64,000 bases of DNA. It comes from Linyphia triangularis. Taxonomy: Eukaryota; Arthropoda; Arachnida; Araneae; Linyphiidae. A model generated the notes under the pieces. That model did no database searches. It was not told the origin of the DNA and saw only the letters and a program-made list of their open reading frames with translations. Of the stretch, positions 11,891 to 28,066 are shown piece after piece (within the stretch, counting starts at the first letter, position 1; each line of letters opens with the position of its first letter). The position numbers and the translations under genes are program-made. Location: assembly GCA_963978545.1 (NCBI GenBank), contig OZ021732.1, positions 62,348,714 to 62,412,713 on the forward strand, given 5' to 3'.

Positions 11891-14800
11891 CCCATATTGT
11901 AGGTAAATCAACTTAAAGGCGAACTATTGCACTGCGTTATGCAAAATGTACATAAATTTTCCTATTTACAAAATTAACACAACGAAATATTTACAAATAT
12001 GTAAAAATTCGTAACAAAAGTTTAAAGTAATTTCTTAGACAATAATTAAATTTGTTTCACAATAATTAAAAAACCCACAGCACTAGTAATGTATTCCCAG
12101 TAATGTAGCTGACAAACTCTCTCTACCTCTCTCTCCCCCCAATTAAAAAACACCATCCAGATTTATTTTACGAGTGTCTTTTATTTATTTTTTACTAATG
12201 TGTTTCAGTTTAAAATTTGGTTGCGTTCCGGGATTCTGATATGCTAAGAATCTAATTAAAGCACATATCGTGCCTGGATTTAATTTCTTGTACTTTGCTG
12301 AGCTATTTCTTGTACTATTATGAAGATGGCATTAATTATTTTTAATAAAAAATTGGAAGAATTTGTATTACTTATATAATATTATTATTCGAAATTCTAC
12401 AATATTTGCTTTTCTGAATAATTACTATTAATTGAAGTATTTGTTTAGTAAAATGATGGAATAATTTTAATGACTTATATAATATTATACTTGGTAAATT
12501 TACAACATTTGCATTCTCTGCAACGATCAAAGTGTAAAAGTACCTAAAAATATTATTACAATAAGTATACCTTACTAAATTTTAAATCTTATTAAGGTTT
12601 TTATAATTATCAATAATTAAAACTGAAAAGACTAGTTCATTTACAATTATTTTGAAATTTCGAAATTTTATAAAGAAAACCGTGTACAACTTCACAAGCT
12701 TTTTTAAAACACACGTGATCGGAAAAGTTATACCTATTGTTCTAGAAGAATAGAATCAACCAACAATTTAACATACAAGATAACTAGGTCATAAATTTTT
12801 TCCTTTATGTAACTAGGGTCGGGCCAAAAGGAGGAGAAACTTGCCAAATCTGCAATCCTGCTCCCGAAAATTCTCCTCTCATATGTTTTATTATGGTTTC
12901 CCCCTCGTTGTATAATTGAAGTGGGAGCGCTCAGTCTAGTGTTTATAATAAGTTCATTGATTCTAAGAAATGTAATTAGTTCTTTAAGGGATGGGGAATA
13001 TTTTGTCATCCTCTTCGTAGGATTGGGTGATTTTGTGCCTCCCCTATTTCTACAGTAACACCCCTTAAAATCTTGTTGTTGAGCGGTACCAAATAAGAAA
13101 ACATACGATTCCTATGTATATTAAATCTTTTGCGCGTTTATTTAGATGTCACTGCACTATGTATTTTTAAATCATTTATATTAACTTTAATTTTGTTTGT
13201 TTGTGGTGAGAAAAATTTCGAACAGTTAATTAACCTATTTTCTGTCATCCAATTGAGTTAAAACTTAGTTGATATATCGGAAATCAAAGTGGGCATTTTG
13301 CATAATCTGCTGAAGTACAACTTCCACAGGTACTTGTTGTGTACAACACGCCAAACAATCCAAATGGTGTGGATTTACAGGTCATTTTAAGGGGGTTGCT
13401 ATTGTCGTAGTTAATTTTGCTGGCTGGACACTTGTTCCAATTGTCGAAGTTAGTTAGTACTTTTAATAAAAACAATAAAAAATGGCTGGAGATCTTTAGG
13501 TTCGTAGATATTGAATCATGGGAGCTAGGAAGAAAAAGATTAAAAGTGCAAACTTAAATTGGTTCACAAATCGCAGTTATTACTAGAATCAAAGTGGATC
13601 AAATTTTCGAAAGTACAACTAATGCGAAAAAGAGGGAGGTTTACTAAAACGATAGTTGATGAGGTTGGATCATGGTTTAGTCGGGGTACCATTTATGACA
13701 GGATTAGGAACAATTTGATGGATGAATCTTCGAAGGAGAGTGGGATGAGTTTGAGCTTTCTTCAGGAAGGATTGGTAGCATTTAGATGATGAGATTGCTT
13801 CCAAGGCTATTCATAAACTTTGGACTTTTCTTTTGACTTAACGATTGGACCTTTTTACATCTCATTCCCGTCCGTACTCCTTCGTACCGTTTTGACATGG
13901 TAATCAACAACAGCAGTTGTATTATTTGTGTAAAAAATCACAGTAGAAAAAATAAGAAGGTAGTATAAAAAAGCTTGTTTCAGCGTTTTTACTTCTCTAA
14001 TGATATGTTCCCTACTTTTGAGACACATCCAATGGAACTTGATGGACCTCCCTCTCTCCTCAATCTCAAGAAGGCCGTATGATTGTGAATTAACCCTTTT
14101 GACCTGTTGCATCACTTCAAGGATCAAATCGCGTCACCAAGTCCCCGCAATAACAAATAAACTTTGTGATAGTGTGCTTACAAATATCACAGTTATTTAT
14201 GAAAAGCAGGTATTATGTGTTTGGAATTGCACTCTTTTTTTCTCAACTACAGTCAATAGTGGTAAGAAGCTCGATATTTTTCACATTCAGATTATAATTC
14301 AAGCTTTATAATTTTTAAATCTCCTAAATTAAATTTTTAGAAAGCAAATTTGCTTTGGTATTATTATATAAAAAAAATTCAAGAGCAAATTTAAAAAAAA
14401 TATTTTCGATGTATATGAACGTGACAGCGTTCTACCACCAAGTATCAATGTCGGCAACCCCAACGGCAGAATCGACTAGAATATATGAGGAGTTGCGGAT
14501 ACAAAGGGCGAACTCATCATCAACACAAATAAAACCTCCCCCCCCCCCCCTTCTTCTTTCGCCAACCGAATGTAGACACTCAGATTCTACAGGTATAACG
14601 GAAAACTTTTCAAACTTGTTTTTCTGAGAACCACCTTTTGTTGAGTTCACCCTTCATATCCACAGCACCTTATATAATATGATGACAGAGCTCAAGTCGG
14701 TGTTTACGAGCTCAGTTTTACTTTATCCAGATCCCAGATTTTCGCCCTACATGTTGCCGTAGATATGTAGACGAATATATCAACGAAATCATCGGAATTT

Positions 14801-15163
14801 TGTAGCTCTACTTTTCCTTCTTTTCTACTAATTGTGCTCAAAATGTTAGACAAGTCAAATGTCGAAACGATTTCAATTTTGAACACTTTTCACGAGACAA
14901 TATGTATACGAATTCACCAAATAAACCAATGTTACCAGAAAATGCTAAGATAGTTAATATCAACAAAAGCTTTAGCCTGTTAACTCTTTCAAGATACCGA
15001 AATCAGTTGCAGCTTATGAATGCGCAAACAAAGAAAATAAAAGAACAAATATTTCTACGGCTTTTCAGTCTTACTCTATTCTGTAAAATTAAAATGAATG
15101 CATTTCCCAGACTGCTTTATAAAGCGCGAAAGAGTAGAGCCTCCTAATTCTCATATTCAATTA
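11891..15163. other. Long intronic stretch of the left esterase gene, nothing recognised
   Basis: Lies between exons 1 and 2 of the left esterase gene. Several frames of 60-100 codons exist (for example 12734-13009, 13559-13789, 13855-14127 and 14000-14311), but none shows a family motif or splice context I trust. It contains a poly-C run near 14529-14540. Confidence 0.5.
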
Positions 15164-15219
15164 TCAAACTTTAAATAAAATAACACTGTTTAAAACGTTA
15201 CTAAAAGAATACGGCTTAC

Positions 15220-15778
15220 CATTATTTCCTCTAGCTGTAGTTGAATTACTAGTGAAATATGCGAAAACTCCAAGTCTGTAATTCAGTGTAATGACTATAA
15301 TATCTCCTGCTGCTGCTAGTACCGTACCGTTGTACACTTCGTTTCTTGCAGAACCAAATCTGTGATCCCCTCCGTGTATCCAGACCATTACAGATTTCTT
15401 GTTTTTCTTGCTTGCTGTAGATGGTACCCAGATATTCATGTACAGGCAATCCTCGGACTTGTCTGTTGTATTGGAGTACCAAGGAAAGGGACTTTTAGTA
15501 TACTGGAGACAAGCTGGTGGAAGTTTTATTGCTTTAAATTTTTTTTCTATTTTTAATTGAGGGGAAGCTTTATTGAAGCGATTGTAGGTTGAATGAGCAT
15601 ATTGAATTCCCAAGTATTGATCTACTTTTTTATCTTGAAACTTAATTGTTTGTCCTGTGATACTGGCATATCTTCTACCGTAGTAACCAGTTTTGATATG
15701 AATAGTTTTTCCAATACTACAACTCTGAATAAAGCAAACACTTATTGCACACAAGACTGCCAATTTATTTACTGCCAT
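15220..15778 (-). CDS. Esterase homologue (left gene), first coding exon with signal peptide
   Basis: Encodes the N-terminal third (186 codons plus 1 nt) of a secreted carboxylesterase/acetylcholinesterase-like protein. Residues 1-22 are a signal peptide with a hydrophobic core ending near C-S-I-G-K. The fold landmarks follow: the Y-L-G-I-Q-Y strand, an A-C-L-Q-Y cysteine, S-E-D-C-L-Y-M-N-I-W-V-P, then V-M-V-W-I-H-G-G-D-H in place of the usual G-G-G-F oxyanion loop, V-Y-N-G, and L-N-Y-R-L-G-V-F. One oxyanion glycine is Asp, matching the loss of the serine in exon 2. The ATG lies 8 nt after an acceptor (TTTTGCTTTTGCAG), so an untranslated exon lies further upstream. The donor is G|GTAAGC at 15219. 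Confidence 0.9.
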
Positions 15779-15786
15779 GTTTTTTC

Positions 15787-16694
<908 letters not shown>

Positions 16695-17930
16695 TCATCT
16701 GAGACCATATAGGAGTTTAACAGTCAGGATAACATTTATAAGATTACAAACAGTGTTCCAGTCCGCCCTGTCTTCAGCAAAATCCGTTATCATCGCACCA
16801 GCGAAATTGGAGCTTATGTTCTCGTTTTGTTTAGTCCTATCGTCTTTTAAATCATTTTTGAAAAAACAATCTTCAATTTTATGACCATATTTGACGCACA
16901 AGAAACATTTATCTTCAAATTTTCTTTGCTTATGTAATATTGTTCTTTTTCTCGATATTGAAGCATTTTCTTTGGTCCGAAGTTTGATTTCAAATCTTTT
17001 GGTCACCAAAGATTTGTTTTTAAAGATCTCTTCATTGATTGCTGATTTAGTGACATCGGCTGTTGCACATCGATAGTTATCTATTTCTTTGCTAATTCGA
17101 AAGATGACATCAAACTTTCAGTTTATTTTAGATGAATATGCATTTTCACATCTGGCGATAAACTATCTTTTATTTTATAGAATTAGAAGTTCTTTAAGTG
17201 TGTGGAAATCTTCAATCTTCCTTGATATTTAAATACAGTTCTAAAGCAGCTTGAACTCTACTTGTGTATTTGGCGTAAGATCAATTAATTTTCTTTTGAA
17301 ACGAGTCCTAATTCTTCTTATGCTGCAAAGGAGTGATTTGATTTTCTTTTGAACTTCTTTTATTTTTACATAATCATCTAAATCATTTTCCCTTAAAACT
17401 GTACTCAAACCCTGAACCTTTTCCTTTAACGTATGTAACATTATTTTACATACGTTAAAGGAAACAGTTCCTGGTTAGGAACATCATATAACTTAAAAAC
17501 TGTTTCGGCATGATAAAAGAAAAAAAGGCTAGTCTTCGGGCTTTTGCGGAATTTCTAATACTACTCTTTAATCTTATTCAAATAACTAAACAAATCGGTA
17601 TTGGAAGTACTCACTGTCGGCAATGCTTCAGTTTCTTGATCATGATTTGTATAAATACTTTTATTTTCCAGAGCTTTCAATTTTAACTCATGTTCTCTCT
17701 TCCTTTCAACCTCTTCTTTCTTCCTTTCAACAAATATTCTATCTTCTATAATAGTATTTAAACAATCCTTAAAAATTCTTCATCGTAATCTTCAGTACGT
17801 GTTATGATACTTTTTAGGTCATTAATTCTACTTCCAGCCGGAACATCTCCTAATTCAAAAGCCAATTTCACTAGATCCTCTATTCTAGCTCTGTCGAGAA
17901 ATGACATAATTAGCTCCTGAAAAAAATTCT
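16695..17930 (-). pseudogene. LTR-retrotransposon gag remnant with CCHC knuckle
   Basis: Read 17930 to 16695. It opens with an ATG and a Gag-like N-terminus (F-L-D-R-A-R-I-E-D-L-V-K-L-A), then a charged region reached through a frameshift near 17770. A middle part at 17441-17241 is helical and basic. A zinc knuckle C-F-L-C-V-K-Y-G-H-K-I-E-D-C (CX2CX4HX4C) lies in 17009-16695. At least two frameshifts or stops separate the parts. It begins just downstream of the LTR and primer site at 17957-18224. No polymerase follows: the element is cut off near 16.6 kb. Confidence 0.7.
17421..17463. repeat. Perfect 18-bp inverted repeat with 7-nt loop
   Basis: TTCCTTTAACGTATGTAA, then CATTATT, then the exact complement. 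It sits inside the gag remnant and breaks its reading frame. Confidence 0.95.
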
Positions 17931-17956
17931 CTAGATAAAATTCTTGAAAAAACCAC

Positions 17957-17968
17957 GCTCTGCTACCA
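17957..17968 (-). promoter_or_regulatory. Retrotransposon primer-binding site
   Basis: TGGTAGCAGAGC on the minus strand begins immediately after the LTR. It is complementary to a tRNA 3' end GCTCTGCTACCA, consistent with initiator-Met tRNA priming. Confidence 0.7.
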
Positions 17969-18224
17969 TGTTAGATTATTTTAAGATGTCTGTGAATCAC
18001 AACAAGCATTTTATACAAAACTTTCCACAATTTTATTCAGAGTTCAAAAATATAGTCATTTTACGAACATGAACAGGACAAACTTAAAACGGTGTTCTAT
18101 AATCACATCGCGGTGTTCTAAAAATGAAACACAAACTGTTGCCACAAAACAACCAGCAAAATAATTATTTCAATAATTATTACACTCTACATAAAAATTA
18201 CCAAAACTAAATAATTATCTAACA
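17969..18224 (-). repeat. 5' LTR (256 bp) of the gag-bearing element
   Basis: Starts TGTTAGATAATTAT and ends ATAATCTAACA on the minus strand, with the short inverted TGTTAGAT/ATCTAACA termini typical of LTRs. It is followed directly by a primer site and gag. I found no second LTR. Confidence 0.75.
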
Positions 18225-21723
<3,499 letters not shown>

Positions 21724-23628
21724 TCTCTATACATATAAGGCAAAGCCCTCACTCACTGATTCACTGACTGACTCACTGACTCACTCATCACTAATTCTCC
21801 CACTTCCCACATAGTCACAACTCTGAAAATCGGCACAAATATCAACCTCACTCACTGATTCACTGACTGACTCACTGACTCACTCATCACTAATTCTCCC
21901 ACTTCCCACATAGTCACAACTCTGAAAATCGGCACAAATATCAACAATGGTAAAAATAGAAAAAGTAAACTATTCCGATCTCGATTAACCCACTTTAAGG
22001 GGTCGAAAAGGGGTTAAACGTTCCAAACGGGGGACATTCGAAAATCCTATTTCCCACATAGTCACAACTCTGAAAATCGGCACAAATATCAACAATGGTA
22101 AAAATAGAAAAAGTAAACTATTCCGATCTCGATTAACCCACTTTAAGGGGTCGAAAAGGGGTTAAACGTTCCAAACGGGGGACATTCGAAAATCCTACTT
22201 CCCACATAGTCACAACTCTGAAAATCGGCACAAATATCAACAATGGTAAACATAGAAAAAGTAAACTATTCCGATCTCGATTAACACACTTTAAGGGGTC
22301 GAAAAGGGGTTAAACGTTCCAAACGGGGGACATTCGAAAATCCTACTTCCCACATAGTCACAACTCTGAAAATCGGCACAAATATCAACAATGGTAAAAA
22401 TAGAAAAAGTAAACTATTCCGATCTCGATTAACACACTTTAAGGGGTCGAAAAGGGGTTAAACGTACCAAACGGGGGACATTCGAAAATCCTACTTCCCA
22501 CATAGTCACAACTCTGAAAATCGGCACAAATATCAACAATGGTAAAAATAGAAAAAGTAAACTATTCCGATCTCGATTAACCCACTTTAAGGGGTCGAAA
22601 AGGGGTTAAACGTTCCAAACGGGGGACATTCGAAAATCCTACTTCCCACATAGTCACAACTCTGAAAATCGGCACAAATATCAACAATGGTAAACATAGA
22701 AAAAGTAAACTATTCCGATCTCGATTAACCCACTTTAAGGGGTCGAAAAGGGGTTAAACGTTCCAAACGGGGGACATTCGAAAATCCTACTTCCCACATA
22801 GTCACAACTCTGAAAATTGGCACAAATATCAACAATGGTAAACATAGAAAAAGTAAGCTATTCAGATCTCGATTAACCCACTTTAAGAGGTCAAAAAGGG
22901 GTTAAACGTTCCAAACGAGCGATATATTCGAATGTCCTACTTCTCATATTTTCACAATTCTGAAAACTGGTGTGAATATCAATAAAGACAAACGCAGAAA
23001 AAGTAAACTATTCCGATCTCCGGTGGATCAAGGGGTGGAAAAGGGGTTAAACGTTCCAAACGAGGAATATTCGAATGTACCACTTCCCATATGTTCACAA
23101 CTCGGAAATTTGGTACAAATGTCAAAAAAGATTAAACATAGAAAAAGTAAGCTATTCTGTTCTCGATTAACCAACTTTAAGGGGTCGAAAAGGAGTTAAA
23201 TGTTCCAAACGAGGGATATCCGAATGTTCCTCTTCCAATGTAGTCATTTTTCTGATATTTTTTTTGCAAATGTTAAAAAAATAAGTCATTCCAATATCGA
23301 TTAACGAATTTTTAAGGGATGAAAAGACGACGCAACATTGAAACTATACGAGGATTAACTTAATGTCTAATTAACTTAATTCCAATACAGCTACTACTTT
23401 GAAATTTAGAACTAAGAGCAAACATAAACACAATAAACTATTCCAGTTTACTATTCACAATTATAAATTTCGTTTAAAATGTCAACAAAGGAAAGTTCCT
23501 ATTTTGATAAATCAATTTGTCGGGATCGAAATGGGAGCAAACGTCTGAAGTGTAGAATACATGAATGTCTTTTGATCGCTAAAATGCTAATGGTAAAATT
23601 TCGTAGCGCAGCACGGGTATTCATCTAG
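21724..23628 (+). mobile_element. Helitron-type non-autonomous element (1.9 kb) with minisatellite core
   Basis: Starts TCTCTATACATATAAGGC after an A and ends ...GCACGGGTATTCATCTAG before a T: TC...CTAG termini and an A-T insertion site, as in Helitrons. Its end nearly matches that of 9013-10115. Almost the whole interior is tandem repeats. No Rep/helicase gene. The 75-codon frame at 22972-23199 is repeat translation. Confidence 0.75.
21808..23235 (+). repeat. 148-bp tandem repeat array
   Basis: CACATAGTCACAACTCTGAA begins at 21907, 22055, 22203, 22351, 22499, 22647 and 22795: exactly 148 bp apart. Degenerate units follow near 22943, 23087 and 23236. A separate 99-bp duplication (21808 to 21907) covers the start. 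The central units are nearly identical, showing recent expansion or homogenisation. Confidence 0.95.
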
Positions 23629-25625
23629 TTACACTATATTACTGATGTGGATTTGTGTCATTTATCGTATTTATATTTTCATCAATTGCTTAGAAAAAAT
23701 GGTCAGTTTGGCGATGTTTTTTTTTTATATGGGTATTAAAAAAAAAAAAAAATCACCAATCATCAATCTGCAAAATGGTGTTTTTTGGCGAAATACTTTT
23801 CGAAAATTCCTACATTCCTTTGTTATAAGTGAAACTGAGAAGAGGAGAAAAAACGATCTTTGATGAGTTATGTTCAAGCAAAGAGGACTCTGTGTTGAAC
23901 ACATTTGTTTTTCAACTTTTACGCCATTAAAGCATTTTTACGGGAATTTCGGAGGTGGGGATGTTTAGAACACCTTAAGAGGCATTAGCACAGCGATTTT
24001 TATCAAAATCGCTAGAGCTGTTTCTTAGCAATCATTGAAAAACATGATTTTTTCAATAGCAGCTACCTTATGCGCGATTTTGTCGAAAACATTAATGGTA
24101 GGTCCTTGGGCCATCACCAACCTGATCATCAAATTTGAACATCGTAGATCAATTTGTTCGGGAGTTATGCTGACCACGTACACGCAGACACACAGACAAA
24201 CATTTTTTCTATATCACCTTTTTGAGATCAGGATGCTTCAAAACGTAGAGAAATGCAAAAATCGATTATTTTTTTTTTACAGAATCCTATAATTTCATTA
24301 CCCTACATATAGGTAATTGGAAGTAATACCCTGTGTATTGGGTAATTGAAAGTAAAAAGTAACTTTGCTGGTCAGTTTGCTTTAATTTTTGAAGTATAGG
24401 AAAATAAATGTGTAATAATTTGATATTTTTTCCAACAAAAAATATACTTATATATATATTTTTTTTAAAATGCGTATTCCAAATATTAAAAAAATAATTA
24501 TTACAAAAAAATTTAGCACATACTTTCGCCTTCCTTCAAGGAATCTAGTCGACGCTTTTGCACGAGAATTCTTATTAAGCAGATTTCAAAATATAGGTTT
24601 TTATAAGCAGTATCTGGATATATGTTTTTTTATGATATTTTCTTTTGTGTCAATCTTATTTAATGATACGATAAAAAGGTGGAATCAAAGCAATTCTAAA
24701 TAAAAAAAAAAAAAGTAATGCTGACTTTTAAAAGTAATTTGCCACAAACAATACTCAAAGAAGTGGTTATTTAGTTTTTCTTAGTCAGCTACAATGAAAA
24801 GAAAAATATCGAATTACAATCTATCAAAACATGGCGCTAAAAAATGGAACTAAAATTTTTATTTTTATTTAAGAAATAAACATTTGAGATCTTTCACTCT
24901 TGAAACAAAAATTTGGAGTATTCAAACAAAGAACATAAAACTAGGAATATATGTCATTATAAATAATTTGAATTGTGAGGTTCAGTCAAGAGTTACTGGA
25001 ATTATATATTGCCGTGCTAAGCTAAGCTCAGCAGAGGTTTCTGTGCCTGTTTTTGACAAATTTAGTTTTTGTTACCAACGGTTCTCTGTAATTTTTCTTA
25101 CATAACGGGGAAGTTTAAATGTCTTACCTGTGATTTGTCCTGAGCTTGAGTTTGTTCATACTGATCCACAGCTACACTCGATCATGTTCTCACAAGTTCA
25201 TTTATACGGCTACTGCAATCAAATTTTTTTTAACACTGACTATACGGAATCGTCTGTAGAGTGGGTATTGCGCGCCGTGTAACGGCTGAAAAGTGAAGAG
25301 GCGAATCTTCACTCACGTTATGCTATTTATACCGCACGGGATTTTGTCTTTATTCGCGTTGTATTTTTTGTGAATTCAATAATCATAGTTCATAATCAAG
25401 CATATTAATGAATTTACATATAGCTACTAATGCCTTACAAGTATAGAAACTGATGTTTAATTCTAATAGATAAGGAGATTAAGGTTTCGTTAAAAGAAAA
25501 CTTAATATCTCTTATAGTATTAATAGCCAGTTTAGCATTTGATTTATTTTTAAAAAAATAGATACTTTTTCATTTCGTGGACGCAAATCTCGCCACCAGA
25601 CTTTATTTACGACAACTACACACAG
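23629..25625. other. Dispersed repeats, no gene
   Basis: Three repeats with partners elsewhere in the window: about 23640-23870 resembles the reverse complement of 58680-58935; about 23940-24315 resembles 48840-49235 in the same direction (shared TTTAGAACA-CTTAA, AGAGCTGTTT and GACCACGTAC); and 25140-25235 resembles the reverse complement of 35030-35090 (shared GATCGAGTGTAGC). Short frames are not genes. Confidence 0.6.
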
Positions 25626-25709
25626 TCTCTATATATAATTCTCTTGCGTAACGTAAAAATTCGGTTTTATTTTTGTGAGCAGAATGGCAACGACTTCAAA
25701 CATCCAATC

Positions 25710-25719
25710 ACAAATCTTC
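25710..25719 (+). repeat. Target-site duplication, LINE left side
   Basis: ACAAATCTTC, repeated at 27489-27498 after the LINE's CAA tail. It is present once at 60926-60935 (reverse) in the uninterrupted copy. Confidence 0.9.
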
Positions 25720-25721
25720 CG

Positions 25722-26135
25722 GGGCTCCCCAAGGATCAGTACTGAGTCCAACTCTGTTCTCCCTTTACTTATCAGGCATTGAAAGTATTATCAAAAAGAA
25801 TTGGTGAGGTCGGAGCCTTCGCGGATGACATTGTCCTCTGGAAGTCCGGTTCCGACTTGACGAAGTTAGAGAGAGACGTTAATTTAGTCCTTGAGAACAT
25901 ACATAATTTCGCTGAAGATCACAAACTGTGCTTTAACCCAACCAAATCCTCGGTTAGTTTCTTTACAACCAACAGAAAGCTTTATAATTTTCATCCTAAT
26001 ATCAAATTGAACAATCAACAACTGACTCTGGATAAACATCCAAAATATTTGGGCTTTGTGTTAGACTCTGAGATTCTGGGACACAAACATATTGATCATC
26101 TTGTACAGAAGGCAGAAAATGGCTCAGCATCTTGA
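25722..26135 (+). pseudogene. Jockey-type ORF2 fragment: reverse transcriptase catalytic region
   Basis: The palm motif before the catalytic box is in one frame (stop near 25805). The catalytic box F-A-D-D-I-V-L-W is in the next frame (25779-26135), with two of the catalytic aspartates intact. Text up to Y-L-G-F-V-L-D follows the usual LINE order. Two small frameshifts, near 25800 and near 26117, break the polypeptide, so no active enzyme is made. Confidence 0.85.
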
Positions 26136-27454
26136 AGTACATTTCAGGGCGAGACTGGGGTGCTGACGCTAGTACTCTCAGAACAACATACATCTCACTA
26201 ATCAGACCCATCTTGGAATTTGGCATTCCAATTCATTGTTGTGCCTCTGACACAAATCTTCAGAAACTTGAAAAGGTCCAGCTTAGCGCTGCACGAATCA
26301 TCACTGAGTTAAGAAATACTTGCCCCAGGGACATTGTACTTTTCGAGGCAGATCTACAGCCCCTGGAACTTAGGAGATGCGCATGCCTTACAAAATACTA
26401 CAGCAAACTCAGCGCTCTGGGTGCACAAAATCGCACCGCTACCTACTTCAAAAACTGGTGTAATAATCAGAAACTCAAGAGACACAGCCCCTACAGACAA
26501 ATGGAGACTTTTAATCTTGTCAATGGCGCAGTGGAACCACATCACCTTACACAGTGCCTTTACCCGACAGATGACCTTGACGGTGTCTTTTTCCATATTG
26601 AATTGCCAGTACATGTCAATAAACAAACAGACCTTCCGATCTTCCTAAAACAAATTGCTCTTGAGAGAATTGGAGAGATTCCAATTGACGCCGTTCAGGT
26701 CTACACGGATGGCAGTAAAGACGATCACAACCGATCTGGCAGCGGTATTTACATCAAATTGCAGAGCTATGATCTTAGGAAACAGAGGAGAAATCCCGAC
26801 TACTGCTCAGTCTTTCGCAGTGAACTGATAGCCATCGATGAAGCCCTTAGCCTTCTTACGTCTCTTCCCCATGGAAATGAGACTTGGATTTTGTCTGACA
26901 GCAGAAGCGCACTACAACACTTGAGTGATTGGCTGGGTATTAGAGACCATGTCGGAGTGGCAATACTTAATAAGTTAAAACGACTTTCTGCATCGCATCA
27001 TATTCATCTGCAGTGGATCCCCTCCCACGTTGATCTTAAAGGGAATGAGATTGCGGACATGTTGGCAAAGGCTGGTGCTGGCGAGGCATCTGTTCCGTCA
27101 GTGCCTCTCACCTTTACGGAGATTCATTCTCAGATTAAACACAGGAACAGGACTACTTGGAATGTCCCCCCAGCGCACCATTGGTATCAATATCCCCGTC
27201 CTGGGGGCTCCCTTGCTCAGGGTTTTAATAGACAGGAACAAACTACTCTTGCCCGCTTTCGAAGTGGTCACCTTCAGACATTGACATTTATTGAGATATC
27301 CAGGAGCTTCGAAATCTGCAAACACTGCTCTACTGAACAGGCTTCGCCTGATCACATCCTCGCGTGCCTGGGACTATCTAAGAAGGATTTGGCAGACGAC
27401 CCTGTTTTGGTGTTAGATTTTTTGAGGGTGTGCGAGATCATGGACCTGGTCTAG
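26132..27454 (+). pseudogene. Jockey-type ORF2 fragment: RT thumb plus RNase H, 440 codons open
   Basis: A long intact frame. Residues 1-60 are the RT thumb (Y-I-S-G-R-D-W-G, then L-I-R-P-I-L-E-F-G). About residues 185-320 are RNase H with all four acidic positions visible: Y-T-D-G-S, a Glu in F-R-S-E-L, S-D-S-R-S-A-L, and G-N-E-I-A-D; W-I-P-S-H lies just before the last. The tail has a C-X2-C-X7-H type motif (C-K-H-C ... D-H-I-L-A-C) usual in jockey-clade ORF2. It is marked as a pseudogene because the upstream RT is frameshifted and the 5' half is missing. The 440-codon frame itself shows no decay, pointing to recent insertion. Confidence 0.9.
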
Positions 27455-27488
27455 CTCTGCTGGCCTCCGGGGGCATGCAACAACAACA

Positions 27489-27839
27489 ACAAATCTTCTA
27501 AGTGTACTTTATGTACGAATTTCCAAATTCAGCAATCCAGCCAATCACAATAAATCTTTTGAAATTTGACTAATACATCTGGCAACAGAAACAACTTGGA
27601 TTCGCTGTATATTGTTTTTCTTATTACAGCCTACAGATATGAATTATTGCCTATTTAAAACTTATTGATTTAATAGTTATGATGATGCAAGAATAAATAG
27701 ATCCAAGATGTGTACATTTATTTTGGATTAGAATTCCGGATGAACCAGACTTTATGGAAAAGTTATCTGTTGGAATATATTACGGAGGTCCCCGGGTTGC
27801 ATTCTGCGCTAAACTTTCAAAAAGTCGCTAAGGGGCATT
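27489..27839 (+). other. Helitron copy A segment between LINE and BEL/Pao
   Basis: Matches the reverse complement of roughly 60468-60935, minus a stretch of about 140 bp present only in the other copy. Contains the left GGCATT target duplication (27834-27839). Confidence 0.75.
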
Positions 27840-28019
27840 TATAAAGATTCGATAAAATACTATAGATTTAATATGAGAAAACACTTTATTGCCGATATTT
27901 ACATCAAATTTTGAAACCGTCTAAAAATTCATGGAACGACAGCGCAAAGTCAAAAAAAAAAAAAAAACCATATCGAGTGGAGTTGAGTAACACCAGTTGG
28001 AGCTGGTAATACGTAAACA
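27840..28019 (-). repeat. 3' LTR of the BEL/Pao element
   Basis: About 180 bp, starting TGTTTACGTATTACC on the minus strand. It is near-identical to the LTR at 33276-33464 apart from a shorter A run and a slightly altered end (TTTATA instead of TTTAACA). Confidence 0.92.
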
Positions 28020-28032
28020 TACTCCCACCTTG
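28020..28032 (-). promoter_or_regulatory. Polypurine tract
   Basis: CAAGGTGGGAGT on the minus strand, directly before the 3' LTR: the expected plus-strand primer site. Confidence 0.7.
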
Positions 28033-28066
28033 CAATTGATAAGGTCTCTGGAAATTGCAATAAATA

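Larger units (their letters stand above)
25720..27488 (+). mobile_element. Jockey-type non-LTR retrotransposon, 5' truncated
   Basis: Starts abruptly inside the reverse transcriptase palm (G-A-P-Q-G-S-V-L-S-P motif) and ends in a CAACAACAAC tail. It is flanked by a 10-bp target duplication, the hallmark of 5'-truncated LINE insertion. The reading order is RT, thumb, RNase H and C-terminal Cys/His motif. Confidence 0.9.

Noticed and set aside
22972..23199. 75-codon frame with repeated R-K-S-K-L-F
   Set aside because: Translation of the 148-bp tandem repeat in a Helitron-type element.
21808..23235. CRISPR-like regular repeats
   Set aside because: Head-to-tail 148-bp minisatellite without unique spacers, in a eukaryotic transposon.
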